A stretch of 64,000 bases of DNA from Clostridia bacterium (GCA_017520705.1 JAFXFF010000039.1:1-64000); one strand, 5' to 3'. Shown: positions 11,380 through 21,050, numbered from the stretch's first letter. The notes: generated by a model from the sequence alone, not told the origin. Numbers and translations are program-made.

Positions 11380-12378
11380 TCAGCGTGGCCACATCCTTTT
11401 GATAAAAAACTTAATAGGGCCGTAAAACACGGGATGGAAGCCAAAAAACATCATCCGATGCTTGAGGGAACAATGGCCATACTCCTTGACCGATTGCATC
11501 ATTTGTGCATAGATGTCACGGTATTGCTCTTTGCTTATATCGAAGCGCAAAAACTCCTTAAGCAGATACAGCGAACCGTACCATTCCCGATTCCAGAAAC
11601 AAGCCACCGTTTGCTCCTTCTGCTCACACTCGCAGGTCTCCACAAAATGCTTGATGGCACGTCGGCACACAAGACTGTCGGGGAAATGCTTGACGTTTGC
11701 CGTGTTGGACATACCCTGTCCGTTACAGCGATAGAAATACAGCCCCTCATCCGTGTACATTAATTTGGTGAAACGGGCAAAGATGGCAGCGGAGAAAATA
11801 CGATCCTCTCCACTATTAACCCCCTCGTATTCACGCAGCTCATCCATCATATCCAGCAGTAAAGATCTGCGGACACATTTGGACCATATGGAGTTCAAAT
11901 CGTTGTTTTGGTACTGTCGAGCCAGAATAATATGCCGTGCATTTTTCTCAAATATCGTACCATCGGGATACACAGCCATTACCAGGCGATGTACCGCCTC
12001 TCCCTCTCCCACAATCTGACGACCGTAGGTGACCACGTCACATCCATGGGCATCGATGCGCTCTTTCAGAAAAGCCAGAAGATCCTCGTGCACATAATCG
12101 TCGGAATCCACGAAGACCACATACTCACCTTGCGCCGCCTCGATCTCGTCCAAACGGGTGGTGAACAGACCCCGATTTTCACGATGGATCACGCGAATGC
12201 GCTCATCCTTTTGCGCCCACACATCACACAGCGCACCGCTGTTATCAGGGGAGCCGTCATCCAGCAGGATAACCTCAAAGTCCGCGTAGGTCTGGCTCAC
12301 CAGCGACTGTACACAGGTGTCCAAATAAGCCGCTACATTGTATACCGGCACCAATATGCTAAAATACGGAGTTTTCAT
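11380..12378 (-). CDS. Glycosyltransferase family 2
   Basis: 332 residues. The N-terminal GT-A domain has FSILVPVYNVAAYL, EVILLDDGSPDNSG and the metal-binding VFVDSDDYV. The C-terminus ends in a hydrophobic/basic stretch that may peripherally associate with the membrane. Inverting transferase for one sugar of the repeat unit; the donor cannot be told. Confidence 0.9.
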   Translation of the reverse strand: MKTPYFSILVPVYNVAAYLDTCVQSLVSQTYADFEVILLDDGSPDNSGALCDVWAQKDERIRVIHRENRGLFTTRLDEIEAAQGEYVVFVDSDDYVHEDLLAFLKERIDAHGCDVVTYGRQIVGEGEAVHRLVMAVYPDGTIFEKNARHIILARQYQNNDLNSIWSKCVRRSLLLDMMDELREYEGVNSGEDRIFSAAIFARFTKLMYTDEGLYFYRCNGQGMSNTANVKHFPDSLVCRRAIKHFVETCECEQKEQTVACFWNREWYGSLYLLKEFLRFDISKEQYRDIYAQMMQSVKEYGHCSLKHRMMFFGFHPVFYGPIKFFIKRMWPR

Positions 12379-12393
12379 ACCATCACCAACACG

Positions 12394-13560
12394 TTATTTC
12401 TTCTTTCGGATACCGACCAAATCGAACAAGCGGCATATCGTATGCCACACACGGCTGAAAAAGCCGGTACAACAATAGCGTTCGTTCATCCACTCTTTGC
12501 CGGGATAGATGACGCGGAATATATCCTGCTTGCTGTCGTACAACGAGGTCTGGAAACGCAAAAACTGCATCTTGCTGAATTTGCGCTGCATCGGATGGGG
12601 CAAGCCGGCCTTGGCCAACAAATCCATCAGATGCTCCGCATTACGGGGGCGCAAGGCATCCAAAACCGTCTGCGGCACCGGGGTACCAAACAAAACGGAC
12701 GGAATATACAGAGAGAGATAGGTAGAGGTCTTGACGTGCGCCTGCCTCACCTTCTCCACGAACAAATCCCAGTCGATCGTGGTATGGGCTACGATGCGGT
12801 CCACGTCCATATGCAAGCGAAGACCGGGGGCGCGAACGTAGGAATGCTTGGCCGTATGGATGCACACCTGCAGCAGGTTATCCTCGGGAGACAGCACGTG
12901 CGCCTTGGTCCTCTCCGGCGTATAAGAGCGCCGGATAAACCCATCGGTATCCGGCTCTAAATCGGGGCGGATCCAACGGCCGGCCACCGCTCGCCATGCC
13001 AGTTCAAACCACATTTTTTCCCCCTCCGGGGTTACAATGTAGTATTCCGTAGCGCCGTCTCGGTAGGCTTCGTCTAATTTTTCCGCTTCAAATTCACTGC
13101 GGAATTTAAACTCGAATCCATTAGCTACTAAAATAGCGTGAGCCTTATAAAAATCGCTCTTTCGCACCAGCGAATCGATATCCTCCATCGGGCATTTGGC
13201 GGCATCCTCCATCAGGCCGATCATAATACCGCCGTTTTTGAGAATAACCATCGGTATACCGTTTTCATCCATCAGCGCACAGATCTCTTTCGCTTTTTCC
13301 CGCAAAAAAGTCAAATGCTTCTGCTGGCGCTCATACTCCGCGGCCCACTCTTCGGGCAAAGAAATCCCCAAAGATAACGCATAGGAACCCACAACGCCAT
13401 CCAATTCGTGCTCGTGACAGACGGCGTACAGCTTTTCAAGATCGATCTCTCCAAAACGGCGGATGATGTCTTCCGATTCACCCGCCGCGTGGATCTCTTT
13501 GGCCATATCCAGCATCAGGCGATATTCTTCTTTTTTTGTAAAATCAAACAACCGATGCAT
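12394..13560 (-). CDS. Nucleotidyltransferase-fold family protein (PF14907-like), copy 2
   Basis: About 388 residues from the ATG at 13560, which has GGAGG upstream at 7 bases; the frame is open from a TTG at 13581. It has VILKNGGIMIGLM followed by CPMEDIDSLVRKSD, the same LKG...D-x-D arrangement as the protein at 5.0-6.2 kb, but with LKN in place of LKG. A second conserved block IHTAKHSYVRAPG...HMDVDRIV also matches the family. Two such proteins in one capsule operon suggest two different modifications or an active/inactive pair. Confidence 0.68.
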   Translation of the reverse strand: MHRLFDFTKKEEYRLMLDMAKEIHAAGESEDIIRRFGEIDLEKLYAVCHEHELDGVVGSYALSLGISLPEEWAAEYERQQKHLTFLREKAKEICALMDENGIPMVILKNGGIMIGLMEDAAKCPMEDIDSLVRKSDFYKAHAILVANGFEFKFRSEFEAEKLDEAYRDGATEYYIVTPEGEKMWFELAWRAVAGRWIRPDLEPDTDGFIRRSYTPERTKAHVLSPEDNLLQVCIHTAKHSYVRAPGLRLHMDVDRIVAHTTIDWDLFVEKVRQAHVKTSTYLSLYIPSVLFGTPVPQTVLDALRPRNAEHLMDLLAKAGLPHPMQRKFSKMQFLRFQTSLYDSKQDIFRVIYPGKEWMNERYCCTGFFSRVWHTICRLFDLVGIRKKK

Positions 13561-13587
13561 TCTTTTGCCTCCACAATCCAATGGTGC

Positions 13588-14637
13588 TCACGTAATATCC
13601 AACCACTTGGCCACTTCGCGCACATACTCTTCATACTGCTCGGTGCCGAAATCCAGCGGTAAGCCGGTCAATTCCTTCAGCCGGAAGATTAAATCCTCCA
13701 ACAGTATCACCGCCTTGTGCGTTTTCGGCATATCGCAGTTTAAAAATCTCTCGATCTTTCCGGGACGTAAACCCTGATACAATGTGGCTCTGTCATACCA
13801 AATGCTCCGCTCGCCCCAGGATTCCCAGTCGATGATAAAAATCTTGTGTGTTTCTCGCTCTATCCAAATATTGCCGGCCTGCAGATCACCGTGCGAGAAG
13901 CAGAGCGGTATATCGCCTATCGGTTCGCACGCTTTAACCAACCGCTCCACAACGCTACGCAACCGTTCCCCGTTTCTTACTTTTGAAGAAGCAGCGTGTT
14001 GCGCAATCTGCTCTTTCAAAGAACAGATGTATTCGTTGCAAGGCACCTCTCTGCTTTGCAATTGCGCGTAAGCGGACAGCAGACGGTACGCTTCATCCCT
14101 GTATGCGTCAAAGCCCTCTTGAATACGCGCCAAAGGAAGCCCTTCGATGATGCGTTCACGGTACCCATCAGTATCGTAGTTCATCAGCGCGGGGACGAAA
14201 GCGGGCAAAGACTCTTTTGTTCGAAAGGATATCTCTCGCTGTAAATCGGTATCGTCGAATCCCGACTTGGCAATCACATCTACGACGTTTTCATCGAAGT
14301 GAAACACGCGATATTTTTTATTACAAGGGTAGATCAAAGTATCCTTGTCAACCTTTGCCATAACAGAAATCCTTTTATCCGCCAACAGACCCCGCATATG
14401 CAAACAGGCAAACACATATCCGTTTACCAACAAACGCTTACACGGATTAGCGCGGATACCGTATTCATTAAACAAATACTTTTTTACTGCCGAAGAAGGC
14501 TTTTTTGTGATAATGGCATTGAGCTGCGGATACACAAACAAATCGGTCTGCCCCGAAATATCTGCGTAATACTTCTGCAACGTACGGTCATTGATCGCAT
14601 AAAAATCTTCCCGAACCAGCATTTGCGAAATTTTCAT
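13588..14637 (-). CDS. APH/choline-kinase-like phosphotransferase
   Basis: 349 residues. The kinase-like catalytic loop FSHGDLQAGNIWI (HGDxxxxN) and metal site IIDWESWG identify the aminoglycoside phosphotransferase/choline kinase superfamily. Its ATG overlaps the stop of the upstream thymidylate-kinase-like gene by one base (TAATG), so the two are probably translationally coupled. In a capsule operon it more likely phosphorylates a sugar, polyol or choline-like group than an antibiotic. Confidence 0.72.
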   Translation of the reverse strand: MKISQMLVREDFYAINDRTLQKYYADISGQTDLFVYPQLNAIITKKPSSAVKKYLFNEYGIRANPCKRLLVNGYVFACLHMRGLLADKRISVMAKVDKDTLIYPCNKKYRVFHFDENVVDVIAKSGFDDTDLQREISFRTKESLPAFVPALMNYDTDGYRERIIEGLPLARIQEGFDAYRDEAYRLLSAYAQLQSREVPCNEYICSLKEQIAQHAASSKVRNGERLRSVVERLVKACEPIGDIPLCFSHGDLQAGNIWIERETHKIFIIDWESWGERSIWYDRATLYQGLRPGKIERFLNCDMPKTHKAVILLEDLIFRLKELTGLPLDFGTEQYEEYVREVAKWLDIT

Positions 14638-15269
14638 TACAACCTCTCCACAATGGCGGAATAGACCTCTTCGATGCTCTTGGTGGCATCAATCACGTAC
14701 TGCCAACGGTTATTCTCTCGCTCTCTAACGTACCAATCGATACGCTCCCGACGGGCTTCTACCGGCTCCGGAAAAGGCTCGTCCTTCAAATCGCTTCGTC
14801 GCATAGACTCCTCAGCCGGAATAAACAGGCAAAAAGAAGCCTTGGGCTTGAGCATCGTTTTCAGCGTCAACCGCCACCAAAAGCCGTGCTCAAAATCGTA
14901 TTCGGGGTACTTGATCTTGAAATCGATGTAGGTATCCCAAATATAGCGATCACAGATCACGGTGGTACCAAACCACTCTTTTAGACGCAAGGAGACGGAA
15001 TAATAAAACCACAAATCCATCAGCGAAGCCACGAATAAGAGTTTGCGCTTCTTGGAATTGCTATTGACCTGTTCGGAATACGATATCTTCTCCTCCTTGG
15101 AGGCGGAAGAGCCACCCCGCAACAGCTTTTTGACCCTCTCGATGCCGGGGGTATAGCCACCGCGGCTCCAGATCACCTGATATTTTTTCCCTCGTTTTTC
15201 CAGATCTTTGCACAACAAATCAATCTGCGTAGATTTGCCGCAACAATCAATGCCACTGAAACTAATCAT
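14637..15269 (-). CDS. Thymidylate-kinase-like P-loop kinase
   Basis: 210 residues. The N-terminal P-loop SFSGIDCCGKSTQ and a later CDRYIWDTY (DRY motif) match the dTMP kinase fold. It is encoded inside a capsule operon, not at a replication locus, and is coupled to an APH-like kinase, so a role in glycan or nucleotide-sugar metabolism is more likely than dTMP synthesis. It overlaps the upstream GT4 gene by 4 bases. Confidence 0.7.
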   Translation of the reverse strand: MISFSGIDCCGKSTQIDLLCKDLEKRGKKYQVIWSRGGYTPGIERVKKLLRGGSSASKEEKISYSEQVNSNSKKRKLLFVASLMDLWFYYSVSLRLKEWFGTTVICDRYIWDTYIDFKIKYPEYDFEHGFWWRLTLKTMLKPKASFCLFIPAEESMRRSDLKDEPFPEPVEARRERIDWYVRERENNRWQYVIDATKSIEEVYSAIVERL

Positions 15270-16453
15270 GTTACCGCATCCTCATACAACGTAATGTACT
15301 CGTGAAAACGCTTTATCTTATGGAAATCCTCTGCGTTTACCTCCAACGCAAACGCAGGAGACAGCACCTCATCCAACGCCTTATGCACCGCGGCCACGTC
15401 GCCGCGATCGATCACACGACCGCAACAATCGGGCACCGATTCGGGACTGCCGCCAGTACGATAGGTAATGACGGGTGTACCGCAAGCAAGGCTCTCCAAG
15501 TTGGTGGTAGGATAGGTGTCTTCGCAAGTTAGATTTAAAAACACATCCGCGGCAGAATAAATCTCCGCCAACTCCCGAGGATTGTTGGTGTGAGAAATGT
15601 GCAGGATATTCTCAGGGCATTTCGCCCCACGCATATCGCCCACCAGCACCAGCTGATACCGCTCATCCAACTCAGAGGCCAAACGGAAAAAGTCGTCCCG
15701 CCCCTTGCGCTGGGTCCATACATTGGCAACACCCAACAACACAATCTTATCTTCCAGCCCGTTTTCGCGACGGAAATCGCTCTCGATGGGATGGAAAATA
15801 TCGGTGTCGATGCCGTTGTAAATGGCGCGAACAGGATACTCTCGCAAAAAAGATTGCTCCACCTGCCGCTTGAGCCAATGAGACGGCGTAATAAGGGACA
15901 AACGATCGATGCCGGTGAACATCCTCTTCTTATCCGCATAGTTGCGCTTGGAACGATCTCTCCACAAGCTCTTGGGGTATTCCCGCGTCATGGGACAATC
16001 GTGGCACCCCGTCTTCCACTTTTGGCATCCTATGTAGTCGTAATGGGAACAATGCCCCGTAAAGGACCAGCAGTCGTGCAGCGTCCAGATGATCGGCTTG
16101 CCGCAACGATGAAGATAATCAAACAACACGCCCAGGTGAATGTAATAACCGTGTAGATTGTGCAGGTGAATCACATCGGGGTCGTATTTCTCCACCCAAC
16201 GAATCAACCTCTTGGTGGCAAAGAAGGAATAAAAGCCGGTGTTATCCAGTAAGCGGCTCCCCAACACGTGGGCATACACCCCCAACTTACTGCCGATACG
16301 CACCGCGTATTTTTCATACTGAGTCGGAACCGTCTTGCGGCCATAAGCAATTTTACATTCCCAGCCGCGCTGTTCCAATATACCGGCAATATCGGTGCAA
16401 ATGCGACCCGTACTGGTAACGCCGCACACTTCATTGATCAGTAACGCTTTCAT
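15266..16453 (-). CDS. Glycosyltransferase family 4 (1)
   Basis: 395 residues, GT-B fold. The N-terminal KALLINEVCGVTSTGRI glycine-containing loop and the C-terminal ADVFLNLTCEDTYPTTNLESLACGTPV (EX7E-type donor-binding region) are visible. A Cys-rich stretch around CSHYDYIGCQKWKTGCHDC sits between the domains, a feature seen in several capsule GT4 enzymes. Retaining transferase, donor unknown. Confidence 0.88.
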   Translation of the reverse strand: MKALLINEVCGVTSTGRICTDIAGILEQRGWECKIAYGRKTVPTQYEKYAVRIGSKLGVYAHVLGSRLLDNTGFYSFFATKRLIRWVEKYDPDVIHLHNLHGYYIHLGVLFDYLHRCGKPIIWTLHDCWSFTGHCSHYDYIGCQKWKTGCHDCPMTREYPKSLWRDRSKRNYADKKRMFTGIDRLSLITPSHWLKRQVEQSFLREYPVRAIYNGIDTDIFHPIESDFRRENGLEDKIVLLGVANVWTQRKGRDDFFRLASELDERYQLVLVGDMRGAKCPENILHISHTNNPRELAEIYSAADVFLNLTCEDTYPTTNLESLACGTPVITYRTGGSPESVPDCCGRVIDRGDVAAVHKALDEVLSPAFALEVNAEDFHKIKRFHEYITLYEDAVT

Positions 16454-16467
16454 CCCCGTTCACCTCC

Positions 16468-17613
16468 TCACAATAACTCTTTAAACAATGCCGTATACTG
16501 CTGTTGTATCACAGCCAGATCAAACCGCTGCTCCGCGCACAACCGTGCTTTTTCTTTCACAGCCATCCGTTTTTCTCTATCCTCATACAGATCCAAAATG
16601 CAACGACACAGCGAGGATGCCTGGCCGTCGGAAACCGTGGCGCCCACACCCTCATCAACAATCAGTCGCTTAAGATCATCGTGCTCGCTGCAGATGCCAA
16701 TCACCGGCATACCGCAGGCCAGCATACTGTACGTCTTACTTGGCATAAACAAATGAGCGAAAGACTCCTCTTCGGAAACCAAGCCTACGTCCCCACAAGC
16801 CATCGAATAGCGGAACGTTTCCTCCGGCTGTAAGGGGAATAAGCGCAGATTGGCAGCTCCCTGCTCTACGGCGTCCCGGACCAGATCCGCCTTCTGTCCC
16901 TCGCCGATGAAAACGAAGACGATGTCTTCGTAGGTGTGCAGCTGTTCTGCCGCAGAGAGAATCATCTCAATGTTATGACCGTACCCCATCTTGCCGGAAT
17001 ACAAAACCACAAATTTATTGCTCAACCCATGCTCCCGGCAAAACGGGTTGTCCAACTTATCCATCGGCATCAAAAAACGAGTGTTCACTGCAATGGGCAT
17101 CACGTCCACACGAATGGGCCGTTTCAAATCGGCATTGATGGATTCGCCCATCACCTCGCCAATGGTCAGCATACGGTCGATCTTCTTGTAATTGCGGTTG
17201 TTCCACCCCTTCCACCAAGAGCAAACGAGATGAACCAACGGATTACGAATGGTCAAATCGATGATCTGGGGATAAATGTCCCAGTTCATGTACACGAAGG
17301 GTGCCTGAAATACTTTTTTGAGTTTTAATCCCACATAGGAATTGATGGGAGGATTGGAGATGGCAAACACCAGATCGTAATGACGGTGACGATTGCGTCG
17401 AATCCACCCGCACAGAAAGCGGTAATGCCGCCACCAACACCGCAGACGGGATGCAAAGCTCCGCGGGTCGTGAAGCGGAGAAGGGATCACATTCCCCCTC
17501 ACCTCACTGCCGGTAATGATGTCGACGTGGACATCGGGGCCCAGCGCATCGGTGAGCAGGTCCACATACCATTGGGGAATCACCTGGGCAACAATCAAAA
17601 CGTTTTTACTCAT
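16468..17613 (-). CDS. Glycosyltransferase family 4 (2)
   Basis: 381 residues. Similar to the WbuB/L-fucosamine-type GT4 enzymes: N-terminal LIVAQVIPQWYVDLL, central VLYSGKMGYGHNIEMIL and C-terminal MPSKTYSMLACGMPVI, where a Lys-Tyr replaces the second glutamate region of other GT4 proteins. The start overlaps the stop of the HAD gene by 4 bases. The donor is unknown; WbuB-like enzymes often use N-acetylated deoxy sugars, which would fit the aminotransferase at the start of the operon. Confidence 0.85.
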   Translation of the reverse strand: MSKNVLIVAQVIPQWYVDLLTDALGPDVHVDIITGSEVRGNVIPSPLHDPRSFASRLRCWWRHYRFLCGWIRRNRHRHYDLVFAISNPPINSYVGLKLKKVFQAPFVYMNWDIYPQIIDLTIRNPLVHLVCSWWKGWNNRNYKKIDRMLTIGEVMGESINADLKRPIRVDVMPIAVNTRFLMPMDKLDNPFCREHGLSNKFVVLYSGKMGYGHNIEMILSAAEQLHTYEDIVFVFIGEGQKADLVRDAVEQGAANLRLFPLQPEETFRYSMACGDVGLVSEEESFAHLFMPSKTYSMLACGMPVIGICSEHDDLKRLIVDEGVGATVSDGQASSLCRCILDLYEDREKRMAVKEKARLCAEQRFDLAVIQQQYTALFKELL

Positions 17614-18239
17614 AATGTCAAAACTTCCGTTATGTCGTTAATCGTAGGGATCGAAGGGTCGATCTCTTGCGCAGAAAAATACAAACCGTCGGGATTGCGC
17701 AGATAACAAGCCTGCATCCCCAGCATTTTGGGGGCCACAAAGTCCTTAATGGGATTGTCGCCGACGTACACCATCTCATCGTAATCCAATGCGAGGGCCT
17801 CTTTCATCATTTGAAAAGCGGTGGGATTGGGCTTGCGGAATGCCTCTCCCCCCAATTCATCGGTCACAACAATCGCGTCCACCATCGGTTCCAAACCAAG
17901 TGCCTGTATCTTATTCCGCTGTCCTTGCGGACGGCCGTCCGTAAGGATACCCAGCCGACAACCGCGCGCGCGCAAGGCGGATAGGGTATCCTTAGCCGCA
18001 TCGCTCAGACGAATATCCGGCAAATGTTGACGGTACACCGCTATGCATCGTCCGCACTCCTCATCGGAAAAGCCGGCACGTTGATACACGTTGCGGCGGT
18101 CCTCCGTAAACAAGCGCATCAGCTCATCCGACAGCCGTTCGTCTCCGAAAGCCTGTGCAATCGCACAAAAACCGCTGCGGACATAGTCTCTCTCGAGATA
18201 TAGGGTGTCGTCCAAATCAAAAACAAATCCTTTGATCAT
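17610..18239 (-). CDS. HAD-superfamily phosphatase
   Basis: 209 residues. Motif I is FVFDLDDTLY, motif II GILTDG, and the acidic motif IV is YVGDNPIKD. It has the cap of subfamily IA. Both ends overlap neighbouring genes by 4 bases (GT4 downstream, ATP-grasp upstream), so the ATP-grasp and HAD proteins are probably made in equal amounts and act in one modification. Confidence 0.85.
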   Translation of the reverse strand: MIKGFVFDLDDTLYLERDYVRSGFCAIAQAFGDERLSDELMRLFTEDRRNVYQRAGFSDEECGRCIAVYRQHLPDIRLSDAAKDTLSALRARGCRLGILTDGRPQGQRNKIQALGLEPMVDAIVVTDELGGEAFRKPNPTAFQMMKEALALDYDEMVYVGDNPIKDFVAPKMLGMQACYLRNPDGLYFSAQEIDPSIPTINDITEVLTL

Positions 18240-19213
18240 AGGAGTCTCTCCATATTCTCGTCCAGCATAATACTGCTGTCGAAACGAACAAACATCCGCC
18301 CGTCAGCGTAATCCTCGTTGTAGCACAATTGCTCGCCGCTCAGCAAACGATACAGATTGGCACAGGAGTCAGCACCGGCGTCGATGCTCATAGGCGCGCC
18401 GCCTCCGAAGCGGGGGTTGATTTCGATATACTGCACGCCCCTATCCGTCTTCATGCACTGGACCGTGATAGGACCAATGGGCTTGAGCACATCCAACAGG
18501 CGCGTAACATCGTTGATGATATCGCGATCCTTTTGCACAATACCCTTAGCGATCTCGCCACCACGCACCGCTACACGAACACGGGGCACGATGGTGATGG
18601 GACGACTGTCGAAATCGCAGAACACATCCACCGAATACTCCGTGCCTACCATAAACTCCTGCACCATCGGCTCCTTGACGTAGCGAAGGAAAAACTCCAA
18701 CTGCTCCTCATTCTCCACCTTGAAAGCGTTGATGCTGGAGCTGCCATCCTTCGGCTTGATGAATAAGGGAAAGGAGTAATCGCCCTGCGCGATCTCACGC
18801 TGGGTCAATTGATGCGGCACGCCGAAGCCGTTTCGGGTAAAAAACGCCTGGGTGTTGTTTTTATCCCGGCAAATACGAATCACCTCGGGACGAGAGAGCA
18901 ACAGCTTTGCCCCGGTCAGGCTTTCGATCTGCTCACGGTGATCGGAGAGTTTGAGCAGCTCGGTATCGATGGTGGGCACGATCAACGAAATCCGCTCTCT
19001 GCGGCACACATCTATGACGGCGTCTATGTAATCGGGAGCGTCAATGCGGGGAATGAGATAATATGTATCCGCAAAATGAACGGCGGGAGCCGAGGCGGAA
19101 ATATCCACCGCAACGATCGTGCCATCGATATTTAATTGTTCTTTGGCTCGACGGAATCGCTCAATCAGCTCAACCCGTCTACCAGCACTCAAAATCAATA
19201 TGTTGATCATCAC
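18236..19213 (-). CDS. ATP-grasp family protein (carbamoyl-phosphate-synthase-like)
   Basis: 325 residues. A Rossmann-like preATP-grasp domain (NILILSAGRRVELIERF) is followed by the ATP-grasp core with FIKPKDGSSS and a late EINPRFGGGAP metal/ATP site. It should activate a carboxylate as acyl-phosphate and join it to an amine or similar group. Such proteins are frequent in Clostridia capsule loci but their substrate is rarely known. It overlaps the sugar transferase and HAD genes by 4 bases each. Confidence 0.8.
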   Translation of the reverse strand: MMINILILSAGRRVELIERFRRAKEQLNIDGTIVAVDISASAPAVHFADTYYLIPRIDAPDYIDAVIDVCRRERISLIVPTIDTELLKLSDHREQIESLTGAKLLLSRPEVIRICRDKNNTQAFFTRNGFGVPHQLTQREIAQGDYSFPLFIKPKDGSSSINAFKVENEEQLEFFLRYVKEPMVQEFMVGTEYSVDVFCDFDSRPITIVPRVRVAVRGGEIAKGIVQKDRDIINDVTRLLDVLKPIGPITVQCMKTDRGVQYIEINPRFGGGAPMSIDAGADSCANLYRLLSGEQLCYNEDYADGRMFVRFDSSIMLDENMERLL

Positions 19214-19842
19214 TCGGTCACCATCACTTCTTCGCTTTCTTTCGAGCCGGTAAAGAACTCCATAGTCGCGTTGTTTTCTTGCGAAATGCCCTCTCGCTGA
19301 ATCACCTTGAGCAAGGTGGTTAGGATAATCTTGATATCACCGAGGAAGGTGACGTGATCCACATAAAAAACGTCGTCCTCAAACTTTTGCTCCCACGTCA
19401 GCGAATTGCGCCCATTGACCTGCGCCAGACCCGACAAACCGGGACGCACCTCGTGGCGACGCTTCTGCCGCTCATTATACAGCGGCAGATACTGCACCAG
19501 CAGAGGGCGGGGGCCGATGACGGCCATATCCCCCACGAGGATGTTGAACAACTCCGGCAACTCATCCAACGAAGTGGAACGCAAAAATTTACCGTACTTC
19601 GTCAGGCGCTGCTCGTCCGGCAGGAGATTGCCGTCGGCATCCGTTTCACAAGTCATGGTGCGGAATTTGATCAGCCGAAAGATCTTCTCATCCTTACCGG
19701 GACGAAGCTGCGTGAAGAACGGATTGCCCTTCATCACAACAGCGCCCACCACCGTGAGAATCAACAAAACCGGGGACAAAACCAATACGGCACACAAGGA
19801 AAGAAAGAAATCCAAGGGACGCTTTATGTACTTGGCGTACAT
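19210..19842 (-). CDS. Initiating sugar-phosphate transferase (PglC/WcaJ catalytic domain)
   Basis: About 210 residues from the ATG at 19842, which follows GAGGAG; the frame is open from 19857. A single N-terminal hydrophobic re-entrant helix (FFLSLCAVLVLSPVLLIL), then LIKFRTM, LRSTSLDELPELFN and IGPRPLLVQY...RPGLSGLAQVNGRN are the bacterial sugar transferase signature. It loads the first sugar-phosphate onto undecaprenyl phosphate at the inner membrane face. The small size is like the PglC subfamily, which uses diacetylbacillosamine or related UDP sugars. Confidence 0.9.
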   Translation of the reverse strand: MYAKYIKRPLDFFLSLCAVLVLSPVLLILTVVGAVVMKGNPFFTQLRPGKDEKIFRLIKFRTMTCETDADGNLLPDEQRLTKYGKFLRSTSLDELPELFNILVGDMAVIGPRPLLVQYLPLYNERQKRRHEVRPGLSGLAQVNGRNSLTWEQKFEDDVFYVDHVTFLGDIKIILTTLLKVIQREGISQENNATMEFFTGSKESEEVMVTE

Positions 19843-19853
19843 AGTTTCACTCC

Positions 19854-20984
19854 TCAAAAACAGTTTCGGATCATCTCAATGACGCCATCCTGCTCCTCGG
19901 TGGTCATCTTGATGTCACTGGGCAGGCACAGACCGCGGGCAAAGATACGCTCATCCAACGGCGTATCCGCCGCAGTGATGAAATCGCAATCGGCAAACAC
20001 GGGTTGGCTGTGCATTGGCTTCCAGATGGGACGTGCCTCTACGTTGGCATCCGCCAGAGCCTGCATCACCGTCATCGGATCCACGGAGCAGTCCTCGTCG
20101 ATGAGCATACAAGACAGCCAGAAATTCGGCGTGCTCTCCGCAAGATAAGGATTCATTCGCACGGGCAGGTTGGCTAAGCCCTGCTCATAGCGGCGGTAAA
20201 TAGCCTCTTTCGCATCCCGATGCTCCTCAAGGTGCAGCAACTGGCCGCGGCCGATGCCCGCCACCACATTGGACATACGGTAGTTGTAGCCGATCTCCTC
20301 GTGCTGGTACCATGGGGCAGGCTCACGGGCCTGAGTCGCCCAAAACAGCGCCTTGTCCCGCGCCGCTTTGTCCGGGGTGATCAGCATACCGCCACCGGAG
20401 GAGGTGATGATCTTGTTACCATTGAAGCTGACAACATTGTAGGCGCCAAAGGTGCCGCAGGGCTGATTTTTGTATGTAGCGGCCAGTGCCTCGGCGGCAT
20501 CCTCCACCAGTACGGCGTCGTGCCGCTGACACACAGCGCGGATCTCGTCCATCTTGGCGGGAGAGCCGTACAGATGGGCCAGCACCACCACTTTGGCCTG
20601 CGGATACTTGGCAAAAGCCAACTCCAAAGCGGCGGGATCCATATTCCAGGTATCGGGCTCTGCGTCGATAAAGACGGGAATGCCGCCCTCGTAACAAACG
20701 GGATTGACGGTGGCGGCGAAAGTCATATCCGAACACAAAACGGGATCGCCCGCCTTGACCCCTGCCAGCTTCATTGCCAGATGAAGCGCCGCCGTACCGG
20801 AGGAGAGCGCCAGACAATGCATCTCGCCCGCCTCCTGCAAATAAGCCGCCATCTCCGACTCAAAGCCGTCACAGTTAAAGCCCAAAGGAGCGATCCAATT
20901 CTTATCAAAAGCTTCTTGTACAAACGTCATTTCCTCCCCATGCATCGTGGGGGTAGACAAGGGGACTCGTTTTTCAAATCGCAT
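19854..20984 (-). CDS. DegT/DnrJ/EryC1-type sugar aminotransferase (PglE-like)
   Basis: 376 residues. PLP-dependent fold-type I enzyme: the substrate-binding ALSSGTAALHLAM, the EDAAEAL aspartate region and SFNGNKIITSSGGG with the PLP lysine are present. It is expected to aminate a UDP-4-keto-6-deoxy sugar, giving the amino sugar used by the next gene product. The required 4,6-dehydratase and N-acetyltransferase were not seen in this operon. It is the first gene of the operon, about 70 bases downstream of a strong promoter. Confidence 0.88.
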   Translation of the reverse strand: MRFEKRVPLSTPTMHGEEMTFVQEAFDKNWIAPLGFNCDGFESEMAAYLQEAGEMHCLALSSGTAALHLAMKLAGVKAGDPVLCSDMTFAATVNPVCYEGGIPVFIDAEPDTWNMDPAALELAFAKYPQAKVVVLAHLYGSPAKMDEIRAVCQRHDAVLVEDAAEALAATYKNQPCGTFGAYNVVSFNGNKIITSSGGGMLITPDKAARDKALFWATQAREPAPWYQHEEIGYNYRMSNVVAGIGRGQLLHLEEHRDAKEAIYRRYEQGLANLPVRMNPYLAESTPNFWLSCMLIDEDCSVDPMTVMQALADANVEARPIWKPMHSQPVFADCDFITAADTPLDERIFARGLCLPSDIKMTTEEQDGVIEMIRNCF

Positions 20985-21050
20985 ATATTCCGACTTCCCT
21001 TCTTCACGGTCTGCGCAAACAGCGTACTCCTCTTAGATAATAAAATTCTA

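Noticed and set aside
13588..14637. Aminoglycoside resistance gene
   Set aside because: Only the general kinase motifs match; the context is capsule synthesis.
14637..15269. Housekeeping thymidylate kinase (tmk)
   Set aside because: The fold matches, but it lies inside a capsule operon coupled to a phosphotransferase, without holB or other usual neighbours.
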